Part shown: in pieces, positions 46,626 to 55,740 of the stretch
Layout of the letters: every line of letters begins with the position of its first letter
Position numbering within the stretch: the first letter of the stretch is position 1
DNA from: Enterobacter sp. JBIWA008
GTDB taxonomy: Bacteria > Pseudomonadota > Gammaproteobacteria > Enterobacterales > Enterobacteriaceae
Length of the DNA: 64,000 nucleotides
NCBI RefSeq assembly: GCF_019968765.1
Contig: NZ_CP074149.1
Coordinates: 3,906,001 to 3,970,000, forward strand
Reading direction: 5' to 3'
Notes under the pieces: generated by a model
Database searches by the model: none
Told to the model about the DNA's origin: nothing
What the model saw: only the letters and a program-made list of their open reading frames with translations
Program-made: the position numbers and the translations under genes

Positions 46626-49600
46626 CTATTGGTCTTTAAGGCGATTATTCAGTTGCAGCAGATGGGCCTCTAGTGCGGTGACCAGAGACAGAATGTGAGG
46701 CAAGTCTTCTTCTTCCGCTGCGTTTTCCAGCCTCTCGCATATTCCGGCAAGTTCGTGCGCTTCAAGTAATCTCGCTCCTCCGGTCAGGCTGTGCGCCGCG
46801 CGTCGAATAGCCGTAAAATCAGCGTCCGCGATCCCCTGTTTAAATGCCGCACAGTCCTGCGCATTTTGAGATATTGCCGCGTCGATCAGCCTGTCGAATA
46901 TTTCGGGCTGCGATTGCGCCATCTCCCTCAAACCGTGACGAGTATGACGCTCCCCGGAGGGGGATGCCAGTCGCGTCGTTACGGGGATATGCTCAAGGAG
47001 CCGCGCAAGTTCGACGGGCTTAAACAAGCAGGCCGTCATCCCGGCCTCCTCAGCCAGCACGACGACTTTCTGCTCGGCCATGGCAGTCAATCCCAGCATC
47101 GGCCCGGGAGCTCGATTCAGCTGTTTTTCCTTTTCACGTAGTTGCCTGATGAGTTCAAAGCCGCTCATACCGGGCATATTGCAATCTGTAATCACCATAT
47201 CAAACGGCTGTGTTTCCTCACCCCATAACTGCAGAGCCTGAACGCCATCTTCTGCCACAACGCACGTATGCCCGGCAACCGTCAGCTGCTGCGACAGTAG
47301 CATTCTGCTGGGAGCATGATCGTCCACCACCAGTATTTTACAGGGCGTGGAAATCGCCCCCACGTTCGTATCCGGTGGCATATCGGCTTCATCAATGACC
47401 GCTGGTGCAGAAAAACGAAAAATAAAGGTGGTACCTTCACCCGGTACGCTCTCTACCGCCAGCTGTCCGTTCAGTAATTCGGCGAGTTGCCGGCAAATCG
47501 TCAATCCCAACCCGGTCCCCTGCCGCGCAGACTGGGCACTGTGAACCTGCACAAAAGGTTCGAAAATAGCGGCTTGCTGGGCTTCCGTTAATCCGGGGCC
47601 TGAATCACTCACTTCCAGCACATAGCTATTACCGCGTTCAGGGGGTGAGGGGGTCTGATAGATTACAATCTCCACTTCACCGTGAGCGGTAAATTTGATG
47701 GCGTTACTCAGTAAATTGGAGGCGATCTGGCTCAGCATCAGGGGATCGCTCATGACCCGATCAACCTCGACGTCCACCTGCGTCAGCAGCGTCAAACCTT
47801 TTTTTTCTGCCGTATGATGAAATAACGTACTGACCTGATTAACAATAGCGTTGAGAGAAACCGGTACGGAGCGTACGGCATAGGTACCGGACTCGATTTT
47901 CGCCATATCCAGAATATCGCCCACGAGCATGAGCAGGAATTTCGATGATTCATAGGCAACAGCAATATTATTACGCCGTTGCGCCGGGGAGGAGTGGCCG
48001 AGATGCTCAAGTTCAAGCAGGCCGATAATGGCATTCAGCGGCGTGCGTATTTCATGGCTCATTTGCGACAAAAACACGCTCTTTGATTCACTCGCCTTTT
48101 CAACCTGTTGCTTTGCCACGGTGAGTTCATTTTGCAGTGCTTGCTGTATGGCAAGGTTCTTTTTGAGCCAGCGATTCCGCCAGAAGTAAAAAGCCAGCAT
48201 CACCGCGATGACAAACATCACGGCGCTGGCAATTAAAATAGCGGTTCGGTAGCGCCCCCAGACTTCAAAGCGCTCAAGGGCATAGCGCATTTGCCAGCCC
48301 GTGAGTTCTGCGCTCATTTCACTGGATGTCTGTTCACTCAGCGTTTTGTTAATGATAGAAATCAGAACTTTGTTTTCTTCGCTGGTCGCCATGGCAAGCC
48401 GAAGGGGGGCGATTGGCAAGGTTAAGGCGATCCGGAAACGATCGCTCAAATAGCTTTTCAGTATAAAACTGGCCGCGGTCTGCGGCACAATGACGCCATC
48501 GAGTCGATGAGTAAAAAGCGAAAGCGCCGTTTCCAGTGAAAAATCATCCTCAACAAACTCCACCTGAGGAAAGCGTTCGCGCAACTCAGGCAAATAATAA
48601 ATGCCGGTAAATACCGCCACGCGTTTCCCCTTCATATCAGACAGAGAGCGAATGGCGGGGAATGCGCTACGAGTCACCAGCATCCAGTTAGATATTTGAT
48701 ATGGACGGGAGTAAATAATGCCTGGTTCGTGAGTTGCCGATGCATCTGCAGCCGCTATTAACGAGTCAGGCGCGCTTTTCAGCGCATCACGCATCTCCGG
48801 CACATTTGAAAGCGGAACCCAACTGAACGTTAATCCCGTCTCTTTGGCGATATTCTGGAGTAATGAGACGGCATACCCACTCTGCTGACCGCCATCATTA
48901 ATGTAAGTTACCGGAACATGCGTGTTTACCACATACACCGCAATCTTAGGATGATGCGCAATCCAGTTCCTTTCCTCAGAAGTGAGAGCGTGTTTGAGGG
49001 TGTCTTTTTTTTCCTCGGGCAGGCTCATTAAATCCCATGTCTGGGCTATTTCATTGTAAATGTTCTGGCGACGATCTCTCAGGACCGAGTTGATGGCGTC
49101 CTTTAACGGCCTCATGTCCGGGCGGGTAATAAATCTGGGGCCCTGTTCTGATAAAACCGAACTCGGGGACAACATTAACTGGCTGTTGAAATTCTGACGA
49201 TTAATCTCGGCAGCCGTTACAACGTTGGTCCAGAACACGGCATTGTCATCATTGGCCACAGAGGCCATAGCGCGGTAATCATCTGTAGCGGCAGTCAATG
49301 ATGCCTTAGGAAACGCGTTTCTCAATTGTTCGCGTAACGCGTGTCCACCAATATAAAACAGCACTTTTCCACGTAATCCGTCCGTTTCCCGAACCGGTTT
49401 TTGGCTCACCAGAACAGCACGATCGGACAGATAACGGTCGGTCAGAAGCAGATCGGGATGACGTTCTGTATCGGTAAGGAAACGATCGTCGACGATCATT
49501 TCCACCTGTGACGCACTTAATGCCGACAGCGCAGCAGAACTGTCGGGATAACGGAATACCTGGAAATCGACCCCCAGCGTGCGGGACAAGAGTTCAAGAT

Positions 49601-49862
49601 AATCCGCCGTAATCCCTTCAAAGTCCTCATCAGCAATGCTCACCTGATAGGGGGGATGTGCGGATGCGCTCACCCCAACGCGGATTGCTGGGTGCTGTCG
49701 AAGCCAGTCCTTATCGTTCGGGTTAGGCTCGGAAAGGGGCTCAGAAAAATGCGTATGGGCCAGAAGATTTAGCGAAACGGGTTTGGCCGAAAAAGCAAAA
49801 TCCGATCCCAGCAGACAAATCAACGCAATAAGACAACCTGACTTATTCCATAACGTTGACAT
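46626..49862 (-). CDS. BvgS/EvgS-type hybrid sensor kinase (system 2)
   Basis: 1078-residue unorthodox kinase with the same domain order as system 1: signal peptide (to about residue 25), two SBP_bac_3 Venus-flytrap domains (about 55-285 and 300-545), transmembrane helix near 552-572 (AILIASAVMFVIAVMLAFYF), HisKA with His about 602 (MSHEIRTPLNAI), HATPase (NLLSNAIKFT, GTGLGLTICRQL), receiver with Asp about 895 (VITDCNMPG), Hpt with His about 1025 (AAHSLTGGARLLEA). All phosphorelay residues are intact. Clearly diverged from system 1, so it should sense a different signal. Confidence 0.92.
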   Translation of the reverse strand: MSTLWNKSGCLIALICLLGSDFAFSAKPVSLNLLAHTHFSEPLSEPNPNDKDWLRQHPAIRVGVSASAHPPYQVSIADEDFEGITADYLELLSRTLGVDFQVFRYPDSSAALSALSASQVEMIVDDRFLTDTERHPDLLLTDRYLSDRAVLVSQKPVRETDGLRGKVLFYIGGHALREQLRNAFPKASLTAATDDYRAMASVANDDNAVFWTNVVTAAEINRQNFNSQLMLSPSSVLSEQGPRFITRPDMRPLKDAINSVLRDRRQNIYNEIAQTWDLMSLPEEKKDTLKHALTSEERNWIAHHPKIAVYVVNTHVPVTYINDGGQQSGYAVSLLQNIAKETGLTFSWVPLSNVPEMRDALKSAPDSLIAAADASATHEPGIIYSRPYQISNWMLVTRSAFPAIRSLSDMKGKRVAVFTGIYYLPELRERFPQVEFVEDDFSLETALSLFTHRLDGVIVPQTAASFILKSYLSDRFRIALTLPIAPLRLAMATSEENKVLISIINKTLSEQTSSEMSAELTGWQMRYALERFEVWGRYRTAILIASAVMFVIAVMLAFYFWRNRWLKKNLAIQQALQNELTVAKQQVEKASESKSVFLSQMSHEIRTPLNAIIGLLELEHLGHSSPAQRRNNIAVAYESSKFLLMLVGDILDMAKIESGTYAVRSVPVSLNAIVNQVSTLFHHTAEKKGLTLLTQVDVEVDRVMSDPLMLSQIASNLLSNAIKFTAHGEVEIVIYQTPSPPERGNSYVLEVSDSGPGLTEAQQAAIFEPFVQVHSAQSARQGTGLGLTICRQLAELLNGQLAVESVPGEGTTFIFRFSAPAVIDEADMPPDTNVGAISTPCKILVVDDHAPSRMLLSQQLTVAGHTCVVAEDGVQALQLWGEETQPFDMVITDCNMPGMSGFELIRQLREKEKQLNRAPGPMLGLTAMAEQKVVVLAEEAGMTACLFKPVELARLLEHIPVTTRLASPSGERHTRHGLREMAQSQPEIFDRLIDAAISQNAQDCAAFKQGIADADFTAIRRAAHSLTGGARLLEAHELAGICERLENAAEEEDLPHILSLVTALEAHLLQLNNRLKDQ

Positions 49863-49995
49863 ACGCCTCCATTAGCGTGTGCGTCGAAGTTTAGTCGTGA
49901 ATTCAGTCGAAACACGCCGGAAGTCTGACCCTGAATGTGATGGTCATTAGGTCTCAAAACCTTACTGCTCGCTCAGGCGTGATGAACCGGCTGAG

Positions 49996-50017
49996 CCTGT
50001 AGTCCCCTGCCTACAGG
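49996..50017. promoter_or_regulatory. Inverted repeat CCTGTAG-N8-CTACAGG (copy 2)
   Basis: Perfect 7-bp half-sites with 8-base spacer TCCCCTGC, in the 245-base region between the divergent kinase 2 and LuxR-type genes, about 135 bases before the kinase start and 90 before the LuxR-type start. Same half-site and spacing as copy 1 at 39580-39601. Confidence 0.65.
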
Positions 50018-50107
50018 ATAAGGTGGCGCGGTCTCATATTTATCCCTGTTCTTTTCCGTTACCGTAAATATACGACAGAAATCTTTCCCAGGCGCAGTGT
50101 AAAAAAC

Positions 50108-50758
50108 ATGATGAATGACAACCCTGTCTTCGATAATACCCTTAGGCCAGACACTAAAAGAGACCATCTTCAGCACGTTCTTATCGGAACCGCATGCCAT
50201 TTTACGTCGCAGGGGCTTTATACGGTTTTATCGGCAGACGCACAGGCATGCGGTAGGTTGCTCGTAACAAAAATCTCGTCAACTACGCTCCTGCACACCC
50301 AAAGCAACGCAGATATGGTGATTCTCGACGAGGTCGCCCTAAGGGAGGACAAACTGAATATTTTGTCGGCATGTATTACGACGGACACGACGATAGTAGT
50401 CATGACGGAACGTATTTTTCGCGATACTTACAGCCTTGAGCACGATAAGAAAATCATTTTTATTGAGAAATCGGCTCCCGTAAACAGGTTAAAGCGCAGT
50501 CTGTTTCATCTTCTGCTGTCTGCTATCCCCGTCCGTAGATCTACTCGTCCGGAGGGGCATCAGCGCTCCAGAATGGTTGAACGTGAAGTGTTATATGCCT
50601 TAATGAAGGGTGAAAAACCCGGCGATGTTGCCCGGAGGATGGGCATCAGCTACAACGCGGTAAGTCGATACAAAATGCTGGCCCTAAAACGAGCCGGGTT
50701 AAAAAGCCTGAATGCACTGTTAGTAAGAAAAAACAGACATCTTTATCAAAACCTGTAA
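50108..50758 (+). CDS. Orphan LuxR-type regulator with degenerate receiver-like domain
   Basis: 216-residue protein. The C-terminal 60 residues are a LuxR-type helix-turn-helix (REVLYALMKGEKPGDVARRM, GISYNAVSRYKMLALKRAGL). The N-terminal part has the size of a receiver but lacks the acidic pair and a clear phospho-Asp (the equivalent strand reads ADMVILDEVAL), as in RcsA, BglJ or fimbrial co-regulators. Probably works unphosphorylated, perhaps as a partner of one of the two response regulators. Divergent from kinase 2. Confidence 0.75.
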   Translation: MMNDNPVFDNTLRPDTKRDHLQHVLIGTACHFTSQGLYTVLSADAQACGRLLVTKISSTTLLHTQSNADMVILDEVALREDKLNILSACITTDTTIVVMTERIFRDTYSLEHDKKIIFIEKSAPVNRLKRSLFHLLLSAIPVRRSTRPEGHQRSRMVEREVLYALMKGEKPGDVARRMGISYNAVSRYKMLALKRAGLKSLNALLVRKNRHLYQNL

Positions 50759-51137
50759 TTCTCCATTGCAGCGCGGTCATTTTTAGTTGTTCCCAAACAA
50801 ACGTCTGAAGAGACCAGGTGATCTGACCCCTGCCAGAAAACGAGGCCAACATTAGGATGGCCTGTCAGAAAAGCCAAGGCTATTTTTCCAACAGTGTGAA
50901 AGCGTGCGATTGGGAGGTGCCAGAAAACGGTCGTTAACTGGCGTGGTTTATCTATCACACCAAAAATAAGGATAGATTTGTCGCTGCATTACCATGGCTA
51001 AGGTGGTATAGATAACAAGAACTGGACTGACCCCGTGGCGATTCATAGCATGATTTTCATCCCTAACCCCCGCAGATCTTTACATCCAACGGCACAAAAA
51101 AATTTGCAAAAAGTATTAACTCAAAAAAAAATAGGTT
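50759..51137. other. Non-coding junction with IS scars
   Basis: No gene is supported between the LuxR-type gene and the integrase terminator. The stretch contains a 12-base direct repeat TGCCAGAAAACG (50831 and 50918), the strings TGATCTGACCCC (50819) and TGGACTGACCCC (51023) resembling IS3-family ends, and CCGTGGCGATTCA (51033-51045), identical to the right end of the IS at 31610-32838. It reads as overlapping remains of several insertions. Confidence 0.5.
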
Positions 51138-51174
51138 CACGTTGAGCCTCTTCGCTGAGAAGAGGCTCAACGTG
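51138..51174 (-). terminator. Integrase gene terminator, 16-bp perfect stem
   Basis: CACGTTGAGCCTCTTC and its exact complement flank the loop GCTGA; on the minus strand a U9 run follows (A-run 51123-51131). Eight bases after the integrase stop codon. Confidence 0.85.
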
Positions 51175-51181
51175 TCCCTTC

Positions 51182-52407
51182 TCACTCTAATTCAGCAGTC
51201 AAGCTAATAGCTGCATAAGCTAGCAGCGATCCGGATTTGCCTGCTTGACCGATGAAATCACCATACCACTGCATCATCTCCCGCCGACCTTCCAAATATT
51301 GAGCATGGTTATAAGTTCCACGAATTGAGTTCTTGTCGACATGAGCCAGCTGTAGCTCGATCCAGGCCGAATTAAATCCCTGCTCATGCAATATGGTACT
51401 CATCGTGTGGCGGAATCCGTGCCCTGTAACGCGTCCTGCATAGCCGATACGCCTGACCAACACAGTCAATGCCATATCACTCATCGGTTTCTTAGGATTA
51501 TTACGTCCTGGGAACAGCAACGCTCCTGCTCCCGTTATGGGTTTAAGCTGACTAAGTAGGTCAATTGCCTGGCTTGATAACGGAACCAAATGAGGGCGGC
51601 GCATTTTCATGCGTTCCGCTGGTACATTCCACACCTTTTTCTCAAAATCAAATTCCTGCCACTCCGCTTGCCTCAACTCCCCAGGTCTTACTCCTGTCAG
51701 AATAAGTAATTGCATCGCAATCTTAACAAGCACACTACCGGCATAGGTGTTCAGAGTCCGCAGAAACTCTGGCAATTCATCCTGGATTAAAAAAGCATAG
51801 TGCTCTTTCTCATGAGGAATCACGGCGCTGGCTAGATCAGGTGCTGGATTGTACTCGGCCCTGCCAGTCACAACGGCATACTTCCAGACTTCTCCACAAC
51901 GCTGGCGAACCTTACGGACCTTCTCAGTTGCTCCTCGTGCTTCTATTTTTGAAAGAACAGCAAGCAACTCCATCGGCTTGATATCTTTGATTGGCCGATG
52001 ACCGATATAAGGGAACACATCCTTTTCAAAGGTTCTCAGCATTTCTTCGCGGTAGGAGACAGACCAGCGGTCATAGCGACGCTGATACCACTCCCGCGTG
52101 ATAGCCTCAAAAGAGTTTTCTGCATCTTGTTGACGACTAAGTTTCTCAATTTTCCGTTCAAGAGAAGGATCGTTGCCAGCCGCTAATGTCCTTTTTGCAT
52201 CCTCACGCTTATTTCTTGCTTCAGCTAAAGAAACATCAGGGTAAACGCCAATAGCGAGCAGCTTCTCTTTTCCTAGCGAACGGTATTTGAGACGCCAGTA
52301 TCTTTTACCGTTGGGATTAACCAGCAGGTAAAGACCACCACCATCAGCGAGTTTGTAGGGCTTATCTTTAGGTTTGCAGTTTCAACCTGACGAGCTGTCA
52401 GCTTCAT
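51182..52407 (-). pseudogene. P4-type tyrosine integrase with a 1-base deletion near the N terminus
   Basis: Site-specific recombinase of the P4/CP4-57 class that inserts islands into tRNA genes. The start MKLTARQVETA is at 52407, 165 bases from the 3' end of glyU. After codon 11 one A is missing (TTT at 52373-52375 where four T are needed on the plus strand), shifting the frame; restoring it gives a 408-residue protein with no other defect. Catalytic residues are visible: Arg in LTGVRPGELRQ, HGFRH, LAHVDKNSIRGTYNH. The open part alone from 52042 codes for 286 residues. Either a recently dead gene or a sequencing error in a short A-run. Confidence 0.8.
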
Positions 52408-52408
52408 T

Positions 52409-52457
52409 GGGGGTACCTCTCAGCAGGGGGTACAATTATACCCCCATCCATACCCCC
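52409..52457. repeat. Cluster of four GGGGGTA motifs at the integrase promoter
   Basis: GGGGGTAC at 52409 and 52426, and the inverted form TACCCCC at 52439 and 52451, all within 49 bases before the integrase start. Position suits integrase arm-type sites or autorepressor sites of a P4-like island. Confidence 0.6.
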
Positions 52458-52571
52458 ACATTGAGCTTGACCCTAGGGGAGTACAATTGAGTTCAATAGA
52501 CTAATAGAATGCTATAACTGCTGATTTATCAAGGGAAAATTGAGTTTGGTAGACTTCAGGAGACTTGAGTT

Positions 52572-52645
52572 TGGAGCGGGCGAAGGGAATCGAACCCTCG
52601 TATAGAGCTTGGGAAGCTCTCGTTCTACCATTGAACTACGCCCGC
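52572..52645 (-). tRNA. glyU: tRNA-Gly (anticodon CCC)
   Basis: 74-nt cloverleaf on the minus strand, starting GCGGGCGTAGTTCAATGG and ending with encoded CCA. Anticodon arm AGAGC-TTCCCAA-GCTCT gives anticodon CCC; the T arm reads CGAGGGTTCGATTCCCTTCG. This is glyU, the E. coli insertion site of ETT2. The integrase gene starts 165 bases past its 3' end, so the tRNA 3' part is the likely attachment site; I did not see a second copy of that sequence elsewhere in the window. Confidence 0.97.
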
Positions 52646-52725
52646 TTTGAGTTGCGTAAGGCATTATAGACCTTACGCACCTTCATACAAGCCTCTTCAC
52701 AACTAACCGGCGATTAAATAGTCAC

Positions 52726-53469
52726 TTAGCACTTCGGTTTGCTGCCGGGCGCAGGCAGATAACGCTGCGGATCGATGGCCGTCGCCTTATAGCGAATCTG
52801 GAAATGCAGCTTCACTGAATCCGTACCGGTGCTGCCCATGGTGGCAATCTTCTGCCCGGCTTTGACGTTCTGCCCGTTGTTGACCAGCATCGTGTCGTTG
52901 TGCGCATAGGCGGTGATGTAGTCTTCCCCATGCTTAATCATGATCAGGTTACCGTAGCCGCGCAGCTGGTTACCGACGTATACCACCTTCCCGGCTCCAG
53001 AGGCATAAACCGGCGTACCGCGCGCAGCGGCGATATCAATACCCTTGTTGCCACCTTCAGAGAGTGAGTAAGGGGCGACCACTTTACCGCTGGCAGGCCA
53101 AATCCAGCAGCGCTGTCCAACCGGCGGCCATGACGATTGCGGCACCTGATAGGACGGCGTCACTTTGGCAGTTTTGCCTTTCGAAGTGGATTTTTTACCC
53201 GAGGACGTTCCGCCGCTAACCTTCAGCTGCTGCCCCACCTCAATGGTGTAGGGCGGAGAGAGATTATTCAGCCGCGCCAAATCCTTCACGCTTGTCCCGG
53301 TTGCGCGCGAAATCCGGTACAGGGTGTCCCCGCGCTTGACGGTGTAGACCGAACCGGAATAGCTTCCCGTACCCGAAGATTTGCTCCCTGAACAGCCCGC
53401 CAGTAATAGCGTCAGCGTCAGGCAAAAAATAGCGATAAGGGGTTTTCTCGTCAGGCTTCCTGCAAACAA
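52726..53469 (-). CDS. actS: ActS (YgeR), LytM-domain amidase activator lipoprotein
   Basis: 247-residue outer-membrane lipoprotein. Lipobox LLLAGCSG, LysM domain (YTVKRGDTLYRISRATGTSV), then a LytM/M23 domain that is catalytically degenerate: the first metal-ligand histidine is replaced (NKGIDIA instead of HxGxD) and HxH reads HFQ. In E. coli ActS activates amidase AmiC during envelope stress. Next to glyU as in E. coli. Upstream is idi directly, without the xdh purine-catabolism genes. Confidence 0.95.
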   Translation of the reverse strand: MFAGSLTRKPLIAIFCLTLTLLLAGCSGSKSSGTGSYSGSVYTVKRGDTLYRISRATGTSVKDLARLNNLSPPYTIEVGQQLKVSGGTSSGKKSTSKGKTAKVTPSYQVPQSSWPPVGQRCWIWPASGKVVAPYSLSEGGNKGIDIAAARGTPVYASGAGKVVYVGNQLRGYGNLIMIKHGEDYITAYAHNDTMLVNNGQNVKAGQKIATMGSTGTDSVKLHFQIRYKATAIDPQRYLPAPGSKPKC

Positions 53470-53632
53470 AACAGATCCTCGGTCAGCGTGAATGGCGCAC
53501 TATGATAACAGCCAAAACGAACAAGGGTCATGCCCTTTTCCGCTCTACGAGCCAAACCGTTCGTATAAGAATGCTGTATAATGCTCCGGCTGATGGTGCT
53601 GAACCACTCGGCATTTTGGCACTGGAGCATCA

Positions 53633-54175
53633 ATGAGTATTCAAGAACACGTTATTTTGGTAAACGACCAGGGAATGGTGATTGGCACTCAGGAAAAATA
53701 TGCCGCGCACACCTTACATACCCCGCTGCATCTGGCGTTCTCTTCCTGGCTTTTTAACGGAAAAGGCGAATGTCTGATCACCCGACGCGCCTTAACCAAA
53801 AAGGCCTGGCCCGGCGTATGGACCAACTCCGTCTGCGGCCACCCGCAGTCCGGCGAAGAGACAGTCCAGGCGATAATCCGCCGCTGCCGCTTCGAAGTCG
53901 GCGCGGAATTGACCGATATCACCGCCGTCGCCCCTGAATTTCGCTATCGAGAAACCGACCCGTCCGGGATTGTGGAAAACGAAATTTGCCCGGTTTTCGC
54001 CGCTCGCATCACCAATGACGTGACGATAAACGAAGATGAAGTGATGGATTATCAGTGGGTTGAGCTGGACGCGCTATTCCGCGCGCTGGATGCGACGCCC
54101 TGGGCCTTTAGCCCGTGGATGGTCATGGAAGCTACAGCCGCCCGCGAAAAACTCAAAGCCTTCGCGGCGCAATAA
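53633..54175 (+). CDS. idi: Idi, isopentenyl-diphosphate delta-isomerase type 1
   Basis: 180-residue Nudix-fold enzyme interconverting isopentenyl and dimethylallyl diphosphate for isoprenoid synthesis. Active-site Cys in [12 protein letters not shown] and Glu in VENEICPVF are present, with the metal-binding histidines in [11 protein letters not shown]. Divergent from actS, convergent with lysS, separated by a terminator. Confidence 0.95.
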   Translation: MSIQEHVILVNDQGMVIGTQEKYAAHTLHTPLHLAFSSWLFNGKGECLITRRALTKKAWPGVWTNSVCGHPQSGEETVQAIIRRCRFEVGAELTDITAVAPEFRYRETDPSGIVENEICPVFAARITNDVTINEDEVMDYQWVELDALFRALDATPWAFSPWMVMEATAAREKLKAFAAQ

Positions 54176-54199
54176 AAAAGCCCCTTTCGGGGCTTTTTT
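54174..54199. terminator. Bidirectional terminator between idi and lysS
   Basis: AAAAAAGCCCC / GGGGCTTTTTT with loop TTTC, starting at the idi stop codon; serves both convergent genes. Confidence 0.92.
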
Positions 54200-54213
54200 T
54201 ACATCTTAACGCC

Positions 54214-55731
54214 TTATTTCACCGGGCGCATTGCCGGGAACAGGATCACGTCGCGGATGGTGTGGCTGTTGGTGAACAGCATCACCATACGGTCGATACC
54301 AATCCCCAGACCCGCCGTTGGCGGCAGACCGTGTTCCAGCGCGGTCACGTAGTCTTCGTCGAAGAACATCGCTTCGTCGTCGCCTGCCGCTTTCGCGTCA
54401 ACCTGGTCCTGGAAGCGCTGAGCCTGATCTTCCGCATCGTTCAGCTCGCTAAAGCCGTTGCCGATTTCACGGCCGCCGATGAAGAATTCGAAGCGGTCAG
54501 TGATCTCCGGATTCTCGTCGTTACGACGCGCCAGCGGGGAGACTTCAGCCGGGTATTCGGTGATGAAGGTCGGCTGAATCAGGTGCGCTTCGGCCACTTC
54601 TTCGAAGATCTCGGTCACGATACGGCCCAGACCCCAGCTCTTCTCAACCTTGATACCGATACTTTCGGCGATCGCTTTCGCAGAGTCGAAGTTATCCAGG
54701 TCCGCCATGTTGGTTTCCGGACGGTATTTCTTGATCGCTTCGCGCATGGTCAGTTTTTCGAACGGCTTGCCGAAGTCGAAGACTTCTTCACCGTAAGGGA
54801 CCTGCGTGGTGCCCAGAATATCCTGCGCCAGCGTGCGGAACAGGGATTCGGTCAGCTCGATCAGATCTTTGTAGTCCGCATACGCCATATAGAGTTCCAT
54901 CATGGTGAACTCTGGGTTATGGCGAACGGAGATACCTTCGTTACGGAAGTTACGGTTGATCTCGAACACGCGGTCAAAACCACCGACCACCAGACGCTTC
55001 AGGTACAGTTCCGGCGCGATACGCAGGTACATGTCCAGGTCCAGGGCGTTGTGATGGGTGATGAACGGACGCGCAGACGCGCCGCCTGGGATCACCTGCA
55101 TCATCGGGGTTTCCACTTCCATAAAGTCGCGGTTGACCATGAACTGGCGGATACCGGCCATGATCTGCGAGCGAATTTTGAAGGTCTTGCGGGAGTCATC
55201 GTTAGAGATGAGATCCAGGTAGCGCTGGCGATAGCGCGCTTCCTGATCCTGCAGGCCGTGGAATTTGTCCGGCAGCGGGCGCAGAGCTTTGGTCAGCAGA
55301 CGCAGCTCGGTGCAGTGGATAGAGAGTTCACCGGTTTTGGTTTTGAACAGCTTACCCTTCGCGCCCAGGATATCGCCCAGATCCCACTTCTTGAACTGCT
55401 CGTTGTAGATGCCTTCCGGCAGATCGTCACGGGAAACGTACAGCTGAATACGGCCGCCAACGTCCTGAAGGGTCACGAAGGAGGCTTTACCCATAATACG
55501 ACGGGTCATCATGCGGCCCGCAACGGCCACTTCAACGTTCAGCGCTTCCAGCTCTTCGTTCTCTTTAGCGTCGAAGTCAGCGTGCAGTTGGTCTGAGGTG
55601 TGGTCACGACGAAAATCGTTCGGGAACGGCACGCCCTGCTCACGCAGCGCTGCCAGCTTCTCGCGGCGGGTTTTCAGTTCATTGTTAAGATCGACTACCG
55701 CGTCAGCGCCCTGTGCTTGTTGTTCAGACAT
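54214..55731 (-). CDS. lysS: LysS, lysyl-tRNA synthetase (class II)
   Basis: 505-residue cytoplasmic enzyme that charges tRNA-Lys. N-terminal OB-fold anticodon domain, then the class II core: motif 2 around [20 protein letters not shown] and motif 3 [15 protein letters not shown] near the C terminus. 9 bases after prfB on the same strand; prfB-lysS is a conserved operon. Confidence 0.97.
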   Translation of the reverse strand: MSEQQAQGADAVVDLNNELKTRREKLAALREQGVPFPNDFRRDHTSDQLHADFDAKENEELEALNVEVAVAGRMMTRRIMGKASFVTLQDVGGRIQLYVSRDDLPEGIYNEQFKKWDLGDILGAKGKLFKTKTGELSIHCTELRLLTKALRPLPDKFHGLQDQEARYRQRYLDLISNDDSRKTFKIRSQIMAGIRQFMVNRDFMEVETPMMQVIPGGASARPFITHHNALDLDMYLRIAPELYLKRLVVGGFDRVFEINRNFRNEGISVRHNPEFTMMELYMAYADYKDLIELTESLFRTLAQDILGTTQVPYGEEVFDFGKPFEKLTMREAIKKYRPETNMADLDNFDSAKAIAESIGIKVEKSWGLGRIVTEIFEEVAEAHLIQPTFITEYPAEVSPLARRNDENPEITDRFEFFIGGREIGNGFSELNDAEDQAQRFQDQVDAKAAGDDEAMFFDEDYVTALEHGLPPTAGLGIGIDRMVMLFTNSHTIRDVILFPAMRPVK

Positions 55732-55740
55732 GTTGGTTCC

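Noticed and set aside
52409-52457. GGGGGTA cluster as a CRISPR-like array
   Set aside because: Units are only 7-8 bases, in both orientations and unevenly spaced; no cas genes.
54115-55596. 493-residue plus-strand open frame opposite lysS
   Set aside because: Shadow of lysS, rich in His, Arg and Val; the opposite strand matches lysyl-tRNA synthetase throughout.
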